Below are positions 15,701-24,233 of a stretch of 64,000 nt of DNA, one piece after another. The stretch is from Pseudomonas haemolytica (GTDB taxonomy: Bacteria; Pseudomonadota; Gammaproteobacteria; Pseudomonadales; Pseudomonadaceae), in NCBI RefSeq assembly GCF_009659625.1, contig NZ_VOIW01000004.1, positions 575,787 to 639,786 on the forward strand, read 5' to 3'. The translations under genes and the position numbers were made by a program. The notes beneath the pieces were generated by a model, which searched no databases, had not been told where the DNA came from, and worked only from the letters and a program-made list of their open reading frames with translations. How positions within the stretch are numbered: the first letter of the stretch is position 1; each line of letters begins with the position of its first letter.

Positions 15701-18155
15701 TCAGACCTTTGCGGTTGCTCACGTCCTGGCCGCTGTAGCTCAGGCCCCCGGCGCCGGCCAGCAATTGGCCGCCGTCGTTGTTATTCAGGTGTTGGGCGGC
15801 GATATCCAGACGCTTGCCACGCAGGGTGCCACCGTCGTTGTTAAGGGTGGTGAGTTGCTTGACCAATACGCTGCGTTCGCCCGCGTCGATCTGGCCGCCG
15901 ACGTTGGTCAGCAGGTCGCTGACATTGAGCACCACGTCGCCGCCATCGCTGACCAGCGCGCCCTTGTTGCTGTTGTTGAAGCTCTGCGCCGTCACCTCGA
16001 CGGTTTGTCCAAGCAGAATGCCGGCGCTGTTGTCGAAACGCTCGCCGCGCAGTTGCAGCAGGCCTTCGCTCTGGATGCGGCCCTGGGTATTGAGCAACTG
16101 GCCCGGGCCGTTGAGCAGCAGGCTTACGCCCTGGGCGCCACCGGCCAGCAGGCCGGCGTTGCGGTTGTCGAGGCCGGAGGCGCGCACGTCGAGCCCATCC
16201 CCCAATACGCGCCCGGCGCGGTTGTCGACGTCACCACCGGCGACGTCGAGCAGCAGTTGCTTGCCGACGATCACGCCGCCTTGGTTATCCAGGTTCGCGG
16301 CGTGCAGTTCGATATCGCCCTGCCCGGCCTGTAAACGGCCCTGGGCATTGTTGAGCTGTTGCGCGGCGGTGAGGGTCAGCTTGCCGCTGTCGGCGCTCAG
16401 TACGCCGCCTGCGTTGCTGCTGAGGTTGCCCGCCTTGACGTTGAGGTCTGTGCTGGCCTGGGCGAAACCCTGGTTGTTGTTGAAGCTGTTGTTGACGGTG
16501 AGGTTGAGCGCGCCGCCGTCGGCCTGGATCAGGCCCTTGAGGCTGTTGTCGAGGTCGCTGGCGTTGACTGTGGCGGTCTTGGCGACCAGCACGCCGTTCT
16601 GGTTATTCAGCTTGCCGGCGTTGACGCTCAGGTCGTTGGCGATGACCTGGCCACCCCTGTTGTTCAGGTCGGCACTGCTCAGCACCAGGCTGCCACCGGC
16701 CATTTCGATGCGGCCTTGGCGGTTGTCCAAGGACGCGCTATTCAGCGTTGCGGCCTGGCCTTCGCCGAAGCGAATCAGCCCGCCGAGGTTGACGATGGCC
16801 GGCGAGCTGATCGCCAGGCTTTGTTCGCCAAACAGACGTGCGCTGGCACCTTGGTTGGTCAGTTTGGCGCTGCTGACCTCGACAGTCTTGGCCTGGATGA
16901 TCGCGCCCTGGTTGGTCAGCGCCTGCGCGGCGGTAATCGCCAAGGCACGGCTGGCCAGCAGGTTGCCGCTGGTGGTGACGGTCTGCGCATTCACGACCAA
17001 GTCGCCGATGGCGTTGCGGCTGTTGTCGGGCGCAACGCCGGCTTCGATGATGCCCGGGTTGGTCAGCGTGGCCGCGTTGAGTTCGATGCGTTGGCCGGCG
17101 GCCACGCTTTTCTGGTTGACCAGGGCTTGGGCGCTGGTGACCTGCACATTGCCCGTGGCGTAGACCTTATCGGTCAGGTCGACGTTCTGCGCGGTGACCT
17201 TGACGTTACCGCTGGCCGCCGCCTGCGCCATGCTCAAGCGCCCATTGGCATCAAGCTGGATATCGCCGCCACTGGCCGCCAAGGTGCCGTCGAGCTTCAC
17301 GCCCACACCGGCTTCGGTACCGACCAGCTTGATCGCGCCGGCATACATGCCGCCCAGGGCCGAGGAGTCGATCGCCAACTCGGGTTTAGCGCTGCCGTCG
17401 TCGGCGCGGGCGGTGGCTTTCAGGGTTTGCGCATCGACGTCGTTGCGGCCAGCAATCACGTTCAGTTCGCGGGCGTTGATCTGCGCGTTGATCTTGGCCG
17501 AGCGGGTAATGATGTCGAAGCGCTCGACGTTGCTGGCGTTCAGGCCCTCGCCGTCGATGGTCACGGCGCCGCCATCGACCTGGTAGCGCTGCAACTGGCC
17601 GTTCTGGTCGATCACCGGTTTGCCGGTGGTCAGGGTGACGTTCGGGGTGTTGATAAAACCGCAACCGCTGCAGGTGATGCCGTACGGGTTGGCAACAATG
17701 ACCTTGGCCGACTGCCCCGCCACTTCGGTGTAGCCGCGCAATTGGCTGCGGCTACCGCCGTTGACTTCGTTGAGGATGACGCTGGCCGCGCCGCCCTTGA
17801 GGTTGGGGTTGCCGACGATGTAGCCGCCCAGTTGGGTGTTGACCATGGCGCCGTTGGCGTTGTTGAGGATCACGCCGTTGGGGCCGACGTTGTAGTCCTT
17901 GTACTGGTTATGGGACAAGCCAGCGCCGTTCGGCGTGGCGATGTTCACCACCGGTACGCCATTGCCCGCCTGGCCGACCGTAGTACCCGGCGCACTGACC
18001 ACGATACCTTCGGCCTGGGCCAGCAGCGGCTGCCAGAACAGCGCGTTGGCCAGGATCAGCACCAGCCCGCGCTTGGGCAGGCCGAAGAACGCGTCGCGCG
18101 GCTTCAGGGCAGCAGAAGGTTGGCGGGCCAGGAAGGCAAATTGGCGAACATCCAT
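9771..18155 (-). CDS. cdiA: CdiA contact-dependent inhibition toxin with AHH nuclease tip
   Basis: This encodes 2794 residues, a typical full-length Pseudomonas CdiA. An extended signal sequence (1-48, ending LLAQAEG) precedes the TPS secretion domain with NPNL (116-119) and NPYGI (156-160). Long FHA-1 repeats (about 280-1150, many 'LNNQGGxI' units) follow, then a receptor-binding/YP-like region (about 1200-1600), FHA-2 repeats (about 1650-2000) and a DUF637 pretoxin region (about 2100-2330). The last 111 residues carry HHICTNKC (His2690-2691), GHRGPHP (2734-2740) and YH (2743-2744), the signature of the AHH branch of HNH nucleases, so the delivered tip should cleave nucleic acid, most likely DNA. 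It lies 31 bp after cdiB and is followed by cdiI. The tip is lower in GC than the framework. Confidence 0.92.
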   Translation of the reverse strand: MDVRQFAFLARQPSAALKPRDAFFGLPKRGLVLILANALFWQPLLAQAEGIVVSAPGTTVGQAGNGVPVVNIATPNGAGLSHNQYKDYNVGPNGVILNNANGAMVNTQLGGYIVGNPNLKGGAASVILNEVNGGSRSQLRGYTEVAGQSAKVIVANPYGITCSGCGFINTPNVTLTTGKPVIDQNGQLQRYQVDGGAVTIDGEGLNASNVERFDIITRSAKINAQINARELNVIAGRNDVDAQTLKATARADDGSAKPELAIDSSALGGMYAGAIKLVGTEAGVGVKLDGTLAASGGDIQLDANGRLSMAQAAASGNVKVTAQNVDLTDKVYATGNVQVTSAQALVNQKSVAAGQRIELNAATLTNPGIIEAGVAPDNSRNAIGDLVVNAQTVTTSGNLLASRALAITAAQALTNQGAIIQAKTVEVSSAKLTNQGASARLFGEQSLAISSPAIVNLGGLIRFGEGQAATLNSASLDNRQGRIEMAGGSLVLSSADLNNRGGQVIANDLSVNAGKLNNQNGVLVAKTATVNASDLDNSLKGLIQADGGALNLTVNNSFNNNQGFAQASTDLNVKAGNLSSNAGGVLSADSGKLTLTAAQQLNNAQGRLQAGQGDIELHAANLDNQGGVIVGKQLLLDVAGGDVDNRAGRVLGDGLDVRASGLDNRNAGLLAGGAQGVSLLLNGPGQLLNTQGRIQSEGLLQLRGERFDNSAGILLGQTVEVTAQSFNNSNKGALVSDGGDVVLNVSDLLTNVGGQIDAGERSVLVKQLTTLNNDGGTLRGKRLDIAAQHLNNNDGGQLLAGAGGLSYSGQDVSNRKGLILSGGALTELHTARLDNQGGTVQGDSLTVTADTLDNASDGLMASLVGNLQLTVEALANRGGKLFGKEQVTVSGATLDNSAGGQISGNQLNLTSRDTLINQGGLIEANQGLSLNGGNLDNSANGQLRALGGTDSSLNLSGALNNQNGTLEFGSQAFSLDAASLNNQVGQIQHAGTGLFRLNTASLSGSQGTINGMGTADWAFGTVDGLGRVQLNEVLTYKSAQGLTLKAGDRMASGKGLTLDVASLNNGGELLSDGDVSITTGEMTNSGRVSALQTLTVAANNLSQNGGRLAATNTRLTLGGTLDNLGFLTARQQLDIAAAQINNRGTLGAQGAVNLTAVNGITNAADTLLFSGGDMTLRSNGFSNLYGDVYSKGNLSFAARDGGRAVLFSNRSGTVESEGSIGINAGFIENAKDEFELGQTLTTGSLSWICHQHCGEKDNWERGEITIYETYLEAATKDSVAARLVAGKNMLVQGDNVQNRYSLMAANGDLSITAGDLLNQGAATRTGQRKLVISTPGHVSDDLFERMQYVDVPAFNAATAAGHFDKARFEELKNRSPNSRPFAHTSDVTTWTNNGGPGYDATLQAGGTVNLNVARTLQNGTLHNNTLAQLTGTLGDDQTGIPVGGININLSKHANDPSAQAPGSVLPVVGVAPGGGFVPVDYTGTAFAPVDPTTSPTFQLPKGEYGLFVKNADPTSHYLIETNPEFTSVSGFLSSDYMLGKLGYTSDNAWRRLGDGQYETRLIRDAVLAQTGQRFLAGGLYSDADQFRYLMDNGLASKDTLRLSLGVALTGQQVGALTHDIVWMENRVIDGQSVLVPVLYLAQADSRNVRGNSLIQGRDLNLVTGGDLINVGTLRASNNLSAISSGTIYTGGLVEAGNNLSLLAQDSIRNAMAGEIRGKQVSLTALKGDITNDTTAIQVRDGVGMRTLTDTSAGTIVARENLAIDAGRDLTNRGALTAGNDANLTAGRDLNLIAASDTSIKHETRDGGEKSSITTDVKNLAASVTAGGNLNMQAGQDVNIIGSTATAGKDLNIAAGRDLNIASVSDIHNVEGKEKHGKKRIKTSDDQTTQVASVLTAGGDFVSQAGRDTTIVASRISAGNEAYLYSGDKLSLLAAQNSTYSLYDMKEKGGWGAKKTKRDEVTRVTNVGTEIKTGGDLSLVSGGDQLYQRARLKSGKDLAITSGGAVTFEAVKDLHQESHEKSKGDLAWTSAKGKGNTDETLRQSELVAQGELAIKAVDGLKIDVRQVNQNTVSQTIDAMVQADPSLAWIKQMEQRGDVDWREVKELHDSFKYSNSGLGAGAQIVIAIIVTYFTMGAASGAIAAAGTGTSMAGATAAATATSAAGWANAAGSVVLAGMASNGAISTINNRGNLGAVVKDVTSSDAMRGYVVSGVTAGLTAGFYDDWTSTQTGTTTALPNSGAVTSASPLSTWQGVGQFTANQVLQNGTSAILTKALGGEASFGDALQSSLANAFAAYGFNMIGDVSKNRFADGGITKIGLHALMGGLAAEAAGGDFRTGALAAGVNEALVDSLAKQYASMPEDKRKSLLVMSSQLIGVLAASVDSDADGESLQTGAWVAGSSTQYNYLNHEENQERWAAKKKCQGGDSAACGRADALDALDKSRDLALTTACSANGAGATCRSLRREASEAARSLVVARFGPEAKEQAKQIDQNKELAAYSIEAELRSIKQVDSPIALAQTKRLAEQLAEFGSDFIPVYGDAKGFYEAEDPFDYAMASIGLIPGAGDAAQKVLGKAKKLYLEGKVAESADLVEGLSKELSASNLKAAGEIPSSKPLALPSPEFNVPVDYLLSRNADGTATVTGPRGGVYNSTGRYTAEGKPVYRDNSGGYVTLDEGRVSVPAPVNYESIPIHHICTNKCTSGANGQIAWTKEYQQFFDGADLNINRATENLVAVPGHRGPHPIEYHQYVFGSLEQATRGLAPGTPAYKSAVTRTLEGIKSEAVIVGSEVNKWLTRD

Positions 18156-18186
18156 TGTCAGTTTCTCGTTGCAGCGGGGCGTTGAA

Positions 18187-19908
18187 TTACAGGAAGAAAT
18201 CCATGCGGAAGTAGATCGGCGCTTCGCGCTCGGTGACTACACCGGGTCTTTCCAAGGAGTGGGCAAAGGTCACGCTGGTGCTGACGTTTTTGCCACGGGC
18301 GAACAGCTCCAGGGAGTTGCTGGACACCCGGCCATGGACGTTGTCGTTGTAACGGTCATTGCTGATCACGCCCTGGTCGTAGCCGACGCTGGCGCCGTAT
18401 TCGGCGAAGGCCGGGCGCATCCAGTCGAGGGTCACCGGGCGCGCCCAGCGCACCTCGTTGCGCCAGTAGCCGCCGCTGTCGCCGGTCAGCAACTGGTCCT
18501 TGAAACCGCGTACCGAGGCCGAGCCGCCGAGGCTCATGCGCTGGGGCGAGAACAGGATGTCTTCGCTGCGTTGGCCGGTGGCCAGGCTGCTGAAGCTGAA
18601 CGACTCGCCCCACAGGCTGAAGGGTTGCAGGTAACTGACGGTGGCGGTGTATTTGCGGTAGCGCGAGTTCGGTTGGCGCCCGCCGTAGGGGTCGCGCTCA
18701 TCTTGAGATTGGGCGTCGAGCAGGCCGATGCCGCTTTGCATACCCAGGTCCACGTTGACGAAGGCATTGCCGATACGCCGCCCGTGGTTCACGCCCAGTT
18801 GCAGTTCGCTGAGGCGATTGCTGCTGGGCGCGGTGCGCACGTCGAGGACGTAGTTATTGGTGCGCAAGTGCGCCAAGCCGACATTGACCGAGGTCTTGCT
18901 CACGTCATCGCGATGGATCACTCGCTCGGCGCGCAGTTGATGGTTCTGGTTGTCGCCGTTCTGCTTGTATTTGTAGTCGTCGGTCACGCCGTAGGTGCGG
19001 TAGTCGCTCTCGCTGTAGGTGTAGCTGAAGTTCCACCAGCCCCACGGCACGTTGTAATAGAGCATGGTGTTTTTCGAGGTTTTCTGGTGGTCGCTGATGG
19101 CGTCATGGCCGCCGCGTAGCATGAGCTGGTCGCCCAGGCCGAGGGGGCTGTCCCACTCAAGGCCGGCGCCCCATTGCTGTTCACCGGTGCTTTTCTGCCC
19201 GTCGTTATTGCGCGACAGGCTGGCGCGCCAGGGCTTTTGCGCGGTGTTCTTGACCACCACGTCGCTGCCGCCGACTTGCTTGCCGGGGGTCAGCTCCATT
19301 TGCGCCTGTTTGGACGGCAGGCGGTTGAGCTGGTCCACCAGTTGCTCGATCTCGCGCAGGTTCAGTGCCTCGCCGACCTTGCCGGGAAAGGCCATGGCCA
19401 GTTCGCGCTCGGTCACCGTGCTGCCTTCGGCGCTGCGCAAGGCTTCGAGCTTGCCTTCCACCACCAGCACTTGCAGATGGCCGCTGGAGAGGTCTTGTTG
19501 TGGCAAGTAGGCGCGGCTGGTGACGCGGCCTTTGCCGAGGTAGTAGTCGGTGATGGCCTTGAGCAATTCGTTGAGCTGCGTCACGCCCAGGCACTGGCCG
19601 ATATAGGGCTTGAGCAGGCGCTCGCGGTCGGAGGCCGGCAGGCTGTCGGCGCCCTTGAGTTCGATGTCTTTGATCGGGAAGCAGCGAGTGTCGGCAGGCG
19701 TTGCCGGGGCTTGGGGCTTTTGCGCTTTACCGGGCAGGTCCTGAAGTTCCTGGAGGCGTCGCTGTTGCTCTTCGAGCAGGCGGTTTTGCCGGTCGCGGAT
19801 CAGGTCTTGGTCCCCAGGCGTGGGGGCGGCGAACGCGCTGTTCTGGCTCAAGCAAGTGAACAGGAACGTGCAGAGCAATAACCGAGTCCGTGGCAGTAAC
19901 GAAGACAT
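18187..19908 (-). CDS. cdiB: CdiB outer-membrane transporter (two-partner secretion, Omp85 superfamily)
   Basis: This encodes 573 residues from ATG 19908, which gives a clean signal peptide (RTRLLLCTFLFTCLSQNSAFA-APT); an in-frame upstream extension of 23 residues has no signal character. A Gln/Arg-rich N-terminal helix (about 35-65) plugs the pore in this family. A POTRA-like segment begins CFPIKDIELKGADSLPASDR, and the C-terminal half is a 16-strand barrel with the conserved loop motif VRGFKDQLLTGDSGGYWRNE, ending in RMDFFL with a terminal aromatic. It exports CdiA through the outer membrane by recognising the TPS domain. It is the first gene of cdiB-cdiA-cdiI. Confidence 0.92.
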   Translation of the reverse strand: MSSLLPRTRLLLCTFLFTCLSQNSAFAAPTPGDQDLIRDRQNRLLEEQQRRLQELQDLPGKAQKPQAPATPADTRCFPIKDIELKGADSLPASDRERLLKPYIGQCLGVTQLNELLKAITDYYLGKGRVTSRAYLPQQDLSSGHLQVLVVEGKLEALRSAEGSTVTERELAMAFPGKVGEALNLREIEQLVDQLNRLPSKQAQMELTPGKQVGGSDVVVKNTAQKPWRASLSRNNDGQKSTGEQQWGAGLEWDSPLGLGDQLMLRGGHDAISDHQKTSKNTMLYYNVPWGWWNFSYTYSESDYRTYGVTDDYKYKQNGDNQNHQLRAERVIHRDDVSKTSVNVGLAHLRTNNYVLDVRTAPSSNRLSELQLGVNHGRRIGNAFVNVDLGMQSGIGLLDAQSQDERDPYGGRQPNSRYRKYTATVSYLQPFSLWGESFSFSSLATGQRSEDILFSPQRMSLGGSASVRGFKDQLLTGDSGGYWRNEVRWARPVTLDWMRPAFAEYGASVGYDQGVISNDRYNDNVHGRVSSNSLELFARGKNVSTSVTFAHSLERPGVVTEREAPIYFRMDFFL

Positions 19909-20275
19909 GTTCGATCCATCGAAAATCAAAGGCCGGCAAACTAACATCGAACTTCCAGCTAGCCTAGAAACTGGCAAAGTTGGAATTTTTGATGAGTTAG
20001 TTATCCAAGCTATTGATTAATAAATACAATTTTTTATCAAAAGAGTTTGAGGCGATCACTTGAAGTGATTATTCCGACAAGCGGCAACTGTTTTGATGGC
20101 GATTCGACGAATGACTTTTGAATAGCCATTATTTAGCCATCAAGTTCTCGTCGAGTTAGGTTAGTACCGGGGAATGGAGAAAAGTTCGCGGGAGTTTTGT
20201 GAATTGGATCCCATTTATCGGAATTTCGACGATAGGGTTGAACCACCGCAACCTATGGGGTGGGCAAATATCAAT

Positions 20276-20364
20276 TGTGGGAGGGGGCTTGCTCCCGATC
20301 GCGGTGTATCAGTCATATACATGGTGACTGACACTCTGCTATCGGGAGCAAGCCCCCTCCCACA
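20276..20364. repeat. REPIN (inverted REP pair) after pgaD
   Basis: TGTGGGAGGGGGCTTGCTCCCGAT and its inverse ATCGGGAGCAAGCCCCCTCCCACA flank about 40 bp with TCAGTCA/TGACTGA arms. It lies 3' of pgaD and may act as a transcription or decay barrier. The remainder of the 480-bp gap to cdiB (19909-20275) is AT-rich and must hold the cdiB promoter, but I see no clear -35/-10 pair. Confidence 0.9.
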
Positions 20365-20389
20365 TTGGATACTCGTAGCAGTGAGAATG

Positions 20390-20872
20390 TCAGCCTATAC
20401 CCTTGTCTTTTTCTGCGCCGGGTACCAGGGTCAGGCCGGGGCGCTCGACGTCGCGGGAGACATGGGACTTCACGTCTTCCACGCCGCCCTCCTCGTCGTT
20501 GTGAATCACCAGCACGCCGGGTTTGCGAAACTGCTCCAGGTGGCCGTCTTCCAACTTGAAGCTTTCGCTCAAGTGCTTGTCACTCAGGGCATTGGCCTCG
20601 GCGCGGCGCTGGGCAAATTTACGTCCGCGACGTTGCTGATAACGCGCCCAACTGATCAGGATCAGCGCATTGAACAGGGCGATCCACAGGTAGATCTGCA
20701 AGGTGTTGAGCGCGGCAAAAATCGGCGCCTCGATGCGTGGGCCGCCATGGGTTTCGAGCATGGCGTTGATCCCACGTGCGAGCAGCCAAACCAACCCGCC
20801 CCAGGCCAGCAGGGTCAGCAGCACATCGATGATCCACATCAGCGTGTTTTGGCGAGTTCTGACCAGTTTCAT
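20390..20872 (-). CDS. pgaD: PgaD, partner of the PNAG synthase
   Basis: This encodes 160 residues; ATG 20872 follows the pgaC stop by two bases. Two N-terminal membrane segments are visible (WIIDVLLTLLAWGGLVWLLA and TLQIYLWIALFNALILISWA), then a basic, charged cytoplasmic tail (YQQRRGRKFAQRRAEANA...). PgaD joins PgaC in the inner membrane and, by family knowledge from E. coli, the pair responds to cyclic-di-GMP to activate polymerisation of N-acetylglucosamine. It is somewhat longer than E. coli PgaD, with a C-terminal extension. It is the last gene of pgaABCD. Confidence 0.88.
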   Translation of the reverse strand: MKLVRTRQNTLMWIIDVLLTLLAWGGLVWLLARGINAMLETHGGPRIEAPIFAALNTLQIYLWIALFNALILISWARYQQRRGRKFAQRRAEANALSDKHLSESFKLEDGHLEQFRKPGVLVIHNDEEGGVEDVKSHVSRDVERPGLTLVPGAEKDKGIG

Positions 20873-20874
20873 GC

Positions 20875-22215
20875 TCACGCCTCCTCTTCGGCAGGTTTGA
20901 TACCGCGATCCGGGCTGACCCAGCGTGCGCGCTTCTGGTGCTGGTTGAACAGCACTTTGGGAAAGCTGACCAGGGTGGTCAGCAGGCTGACCAGCCAGAA
21001 CACCATCGGGTACCACACGGTCCAGAACAGGGTTTTCCACAGGTCTTTTTCGTAGCGCCGGTCGATCAGGATGCTCACCGCAAACTGCAGCAGGCACACC
21101 ATCGCCAGCACCAGGCCGGTAAAGGCAGGCGGCACCAACGAGTCCACGGTAATCGCCGCTGGCAGCGTGACGAATTTACCCACGGCCCAGAAGATCACCG
21201 AGAGCAGGAAGGTGAAGGCCCAACCGGTGGACAGGCAGTATTCGAACAGCAGCGGCCACAGGTAGCGATGACGCCATTGCCAGATGCCACGGATATTCTT
21301 GAACAGCACTTCGGCGCCGCCCTGGGCCCAGCGCAGCCGTTGTTTCCACAGGCCGCCAACGGTTTCGGGCATAAGGATCCAGCACAGTGCGCGCGGCTCG
21401 TAGAAGATCGACCAGTGGTCGAGCTGCAGCTTCCAACTGACATCGATGTCCTCGGTGATCATGTCGGTGCTCCAGTAGTCGATGCGGTCCAGCGCCTTCT
21501 TGCGGAACGCCACCACCACACCCGAGACCGTGAAGATCCGCCCGAACACCCGCTGGGTACGCTTGATCAAGCCGATGATCGAGGAGAACTCGCCCACCTG
21601 TACCCGGCCGATCAGGGTCGAGCGGGTACGGATACGTGGGTTGCCGGTCACGGCGCCCAGGCGCGGGTTGTCGAGCATCGGCGCAACCATGTAGGCCGCC
21701 GCGTTTTTGTCGAGCAAGGCATCGCCGTCGATGCACACCAGGTATTCGCTGCGGGCGGCCACGGCGCCCATGCGCAGGGCCACGGCCTTGCCCTGGTTCT
21801 GTGCCAGGTGCAGCACGCGCAGGCGTGGGTGTTGCAGCGCCAGGGCATCAAGCACTGCGGCGGTGTTGTCGCTGGAACCGTCGTTGACCGCGATCACTTC
21901 GATGTTCGGATACAACTGGCCGAGTGCCGCATCAATGGTTTCGGCGGCGTTATCACCCTCGTTGTAGCAAGGGATGATGATCGAGATCAGCGGCTCGCCG
22001 GCCAGGGTCGGCGCGGGCGTATCTTCCTTCCACGGCCAATGGCGCTCCCAGTGCAGCCAGAAGTACAGGCCTCCGGCGATCCACAGTGCCGACATGAACA
22101 GCGGGTAGAAGAACACGAAGTCCATCAGGAACTGCCCGGTGACCAGGAAGATCAGGCCCAGGGGCAAGCCCAGCACCAGCGCCAACACGAATAGAGCCAG
22201 GATTCTGTCAAACAT
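20875..22215 (-). CDS. pgaC: PgaC, poly-beta-1,6-N-acetylglucosamine synthase (GT2)
   Basis: This encodes 446 residues from ATG 22215 (MFDRILALF), two bases after the pgaB stop; longer frames upstream overlap pgaB and are rejected. It is an inner-membrane processive glycosyltransferase that uses UDP-GlcNAc. The GT2 signature is complete: IPCYNEGDN (81-89), VNDGSSD (DGS 112-114), CIDGDALLDKN (DGD 163-165), MITEDID (TED 254-256) and QRLRW (292-296). Two N-terminal and at least three C-terminal membrane segments surround the catalytic domain. It acts with PgaD; export is by PgaA. Confidence 0.95.
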   Translation of the reverse strand: MFDRILALFVLALVLGLPLGLIFLVTGQFLMDFVFFYPLFMSALWIAGGLYFWLHWERHWPWKEDTPAPTLAGEPLISIIIPCYNEGDNAAETIDAALGQLYPNIEVIAVNDGSSDNTAAVLDALALQHPRLRVLHLAQNQGKAVALRMGAVAARSEYLVCIDGDALLDKNAAAYMVAPMLDNPRLGAVTGNPRIRTRSTLIGRVQVGEFSSIIGLIKRTQRVFGRIFTVSGVVVAFRKKALDRIDYWSTDMITEDIDVSWKLQLDHWSIFYEPRALCWILMPETVGGLWKQRLRWAQGGAEVLFKNIRGIWQWRHRYLWPLLFEYCLSTGWAFTFLLSVIFWAVGKFVTLPAAITVDSLVPPAFTGLVLAMVCLLQFAVSILIDRRYEKDLWKTLFWTVWYPMVFWLVSLLTTLVSFPKVLFNQHQKRARWVSPDRGIKPAEEEA

Positions 22216-22217
22216 GA

Positions 22218-24221
22218 TCAAGGGTTCCATTGGTTGGAGAGGGCCGGACGTATCGTCTTCAAGTCCGGGGAGTTTTCCAGGAAGTTGTCCGGGTAGTAGC
22301 CGAAACTGGTGACGCCCTGGCGTTTGAGCACGCTCATCCATTCCGCCAATTGCGTGGCGCTGATATCCGGTGCGGCCTTGGTGCGCCAGTCTTTGGCTTG
22401 CAACTCGAAAACGGTTTTTTCCAATGCACCGGGGCGCGCCTTGACCGTGGCCACCAGTTTTTCCAACCAGGCATTGGAGTTCTTCAATGCCTGGCCTTCC
22501 ATCAACGGCATGGCCATGGGGGCGGTCCAGTCGTAGGTCTGGAGGAAGTCATCAAGGTTCTGCGCGAACCAGGTTTCGCTGCCGGGGTTGAGCATCGGCT
22601 CGGCGAAGATATTGCGTGCGGTGAGTATCTGCGGGCCACGGATAGCACGGACCTTCGCCGTCAATTCGTTGGTGAAGTCGATCAGGTAGCGGCTCTTGAA
22701 ACGGGTCCAGCGCTGCATCACCGCAGGGTCGGCACGCAAGGCAGCAATAGTGTTTGGCAAGCCTTGGGCGGCATACGCCTTGAGTGCTGCTGGGCTGGCG
22801 TCTTCAAAGTCGCTCAGCAGCGCATCGTCGTGATAGAGCACACCGTCGATTGCACTGTTGCTGGTGCGCGCCAGGTCTTCATAGATCTCGCCGATGAGCT
22901 GCCGCACTTTCGGGTCAAAGGGTGACAGCCGCTGGTATTGATCCGGATCGGTACCAACCTTGCCGGTCTCCGGGTCCCAGCGGGTGACGCGTGGCAACTT
23001 GGAGTCGAGGGCGAAGCTGAGCACCGGCATCCACGCAAACACGCTGGCGTGGGCACGGGTATGCAGCTGCCAGGACACGCGGTTGAACAGGTCGGCACGC
23101 ATCGGCAGGTGGCGGTTTGGGAAGTACAGCGAATGCACCAGGCCATCGCCCTTGGGGTCGGCGTAGGCTTGCAGGAACACCGTGACGGCGCCCATATCCA
23201 CAACACGCTGCACCAGCACGTCAAGATTGCGCGCCTGTTGCTCCGGGTCGGGATCATAGACGTGGTCCAGGTCCACATGCAGGACGCGCAGCGGCGCCTT
23301 GGCCTGTACCGCAACCATGCTGCTGGCGAAGTGTTCGCCATCCGGGTCGGAGGCCACCAGGAAGCGCGGGCTGTTCATCAGCTTGTTCGAATCATCCAGA
23401 CCGTCATCGAGGGTCAACGCCATCTCATAGCCGTGCTCACCCACCACGGCCAAGGTGGTGCCGTCAGCCGCGCCGTACGGCCATACCCACACCCGTGGCG
23501 CCTTGCCGGTGACGGTACGGATCTTGTTGGAGATCGCCGCGACGTCGGTACGCATCCGCGCCTGGAACTGTGCTTCGGTTTCGTAGCGACCGGTCGCCGG
23601 GTCATAGCGACGCGTGGTGGCGGCCGGCTCAAGGTTGCCCTGAGGGTTGGCCAGTATGCCTTTGTGATTGGCGTCGGTATGGGCGGCGATTTCCACCAGG
23701 CCCGATTGGGACACTTCACGAATCTGCTGCCAGGTCAGGAAGTCGCCCCGCGCCCGTGGTGTACCGGCAAAGTCCACCGGCTGGTTCAGCGGGGTATCGA
23801 TCCAGGTGCCCACCGGCGCCAGCACGGCCGGCCAGTTGTAGGCCCGCAGGATCGGCATCACGCGGGTGTAGAAGCTGGAATAGCCATCGTCGAAGCTGAG
23901 CATCACGGCCTTGGGCGGCAGTGTCGGCCCACCACGGCGCGCGGCGAGAACCTGATTCACGCTGACCGCCTGGTAGCCGTTCTCCCGCAACCAGGCCAAC
24001 TGCTCGATCAAACGTTCGGTACGCACCGCCACCACGGCCTGGTCTGGGTCGTTATCCGAAACGTCGTGGTAGGCAATGCCCAGGAAATGGTTCTTCGGCC
24101 ACGGCGCTTCGCTGGCCAGTGTCGGCCGCTCGGCAGGTGGAACGAATGGCGCGGGTTGCTGGGCGCAGGCAGCGGCCAGCATTACACCCAGGACCAAAAA
24201 GCAACGGCTGAGGAGGGTCAT
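22218..24221 (-). CDS. pgaB: PgaB, periplasmic PNAG deacetylase/hydrolase lipoprotein
   Basis: This encodes 667 residues, the family's normal length. A lipobox (MLAAAC, Cys19) anchors it to the outer membrane. The N-terminal polysaccharide deacetylase domain shows YHDV (51-54) and the metal/catalytic SFDDGY (Asp111, Asp112), with HTDANH further on supplying His ligands. The C-terminal half is the GH153-type PNAG-binding/hydrolase domain (from about residue 310, with HVDLDHVYD and a YHDDALLSDFED segment). Partial N-deacetylation of PNAG is needed for export through PgaA. It lies between pgaA and pgaC in one operon. Confidence 0.95.
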   Translation of the reverse strand: MTLLSRCFLVLGVMLAAACAQQPAPFVPPAERPTLASEAPWPKNHFLGIAYHDVSDNDPDQAVVAVRTERLIEQLAWLRENGYQAVSVNQVLAARRGGPTLPPKAVMLSFDDGYSSFYTRVMPILRAYNWPAVLAPVGTWIDTPLNQPVDFAGTPRARGDFLTWQQIREVSQSGLVEIAAHTDANHKGILANPQGNLEPAATTRRYDPATGRYETEAQFQARMRTDVAAISNKIRTVTGKAPRVWVWPYGAADGTTLAVVGEHGYEMALTLDDGLDDSNKLMNSPRFLVASDPDGEHFASSMVAVQAKAPLRVLHVDLDHVYDPDPEQQARNLDVLVQRVVDMGAVTVFLQAYADPKGDGLVHSLYFPNRHLPMRADLFNRVSWQLHTRAHASVFAWMPVLSFALDSKLPRVTRWDPETGKVGTDPDQYQRLSPFDPKVRQLIGEIYEDLARTSNSAIDGVLYHDDALLSDFEDASPAALKAYAAQGLPNTIAALRADPAVMQRWTRFKSRYLIDFTNELTAKVRAIRGPQILTARNIFAEPMLNPGSETWFAQNLDDFLQTYDWTAPMAMPLMEGQALKNSNAWLEKLVATVKARPGALEKTVFELQAKDWRTKAAPDISATQLAEWMSVLKRQGVTSFGYYPDNFLENSPDLKTIRPALSNQWNP

Positions 24222-24233
24222 GGTCAGGCTCTT

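Noticed and set aside
13999..18185. Long plus-strand open frames opposite cdiA
   Set aside because: They are antisense shadows of the repetitive FHA repeats in a GC-rich gene; cdiA on the minus strand has signal peptide, TPS motifs and ribosome context.
20174..21055. Plus-strand open frame across the REPIN and pgaD/pgaC ends
   Set aside because: It crosses a REPIN and is antisense to pgaD and pgaC, which have clear family motifs.
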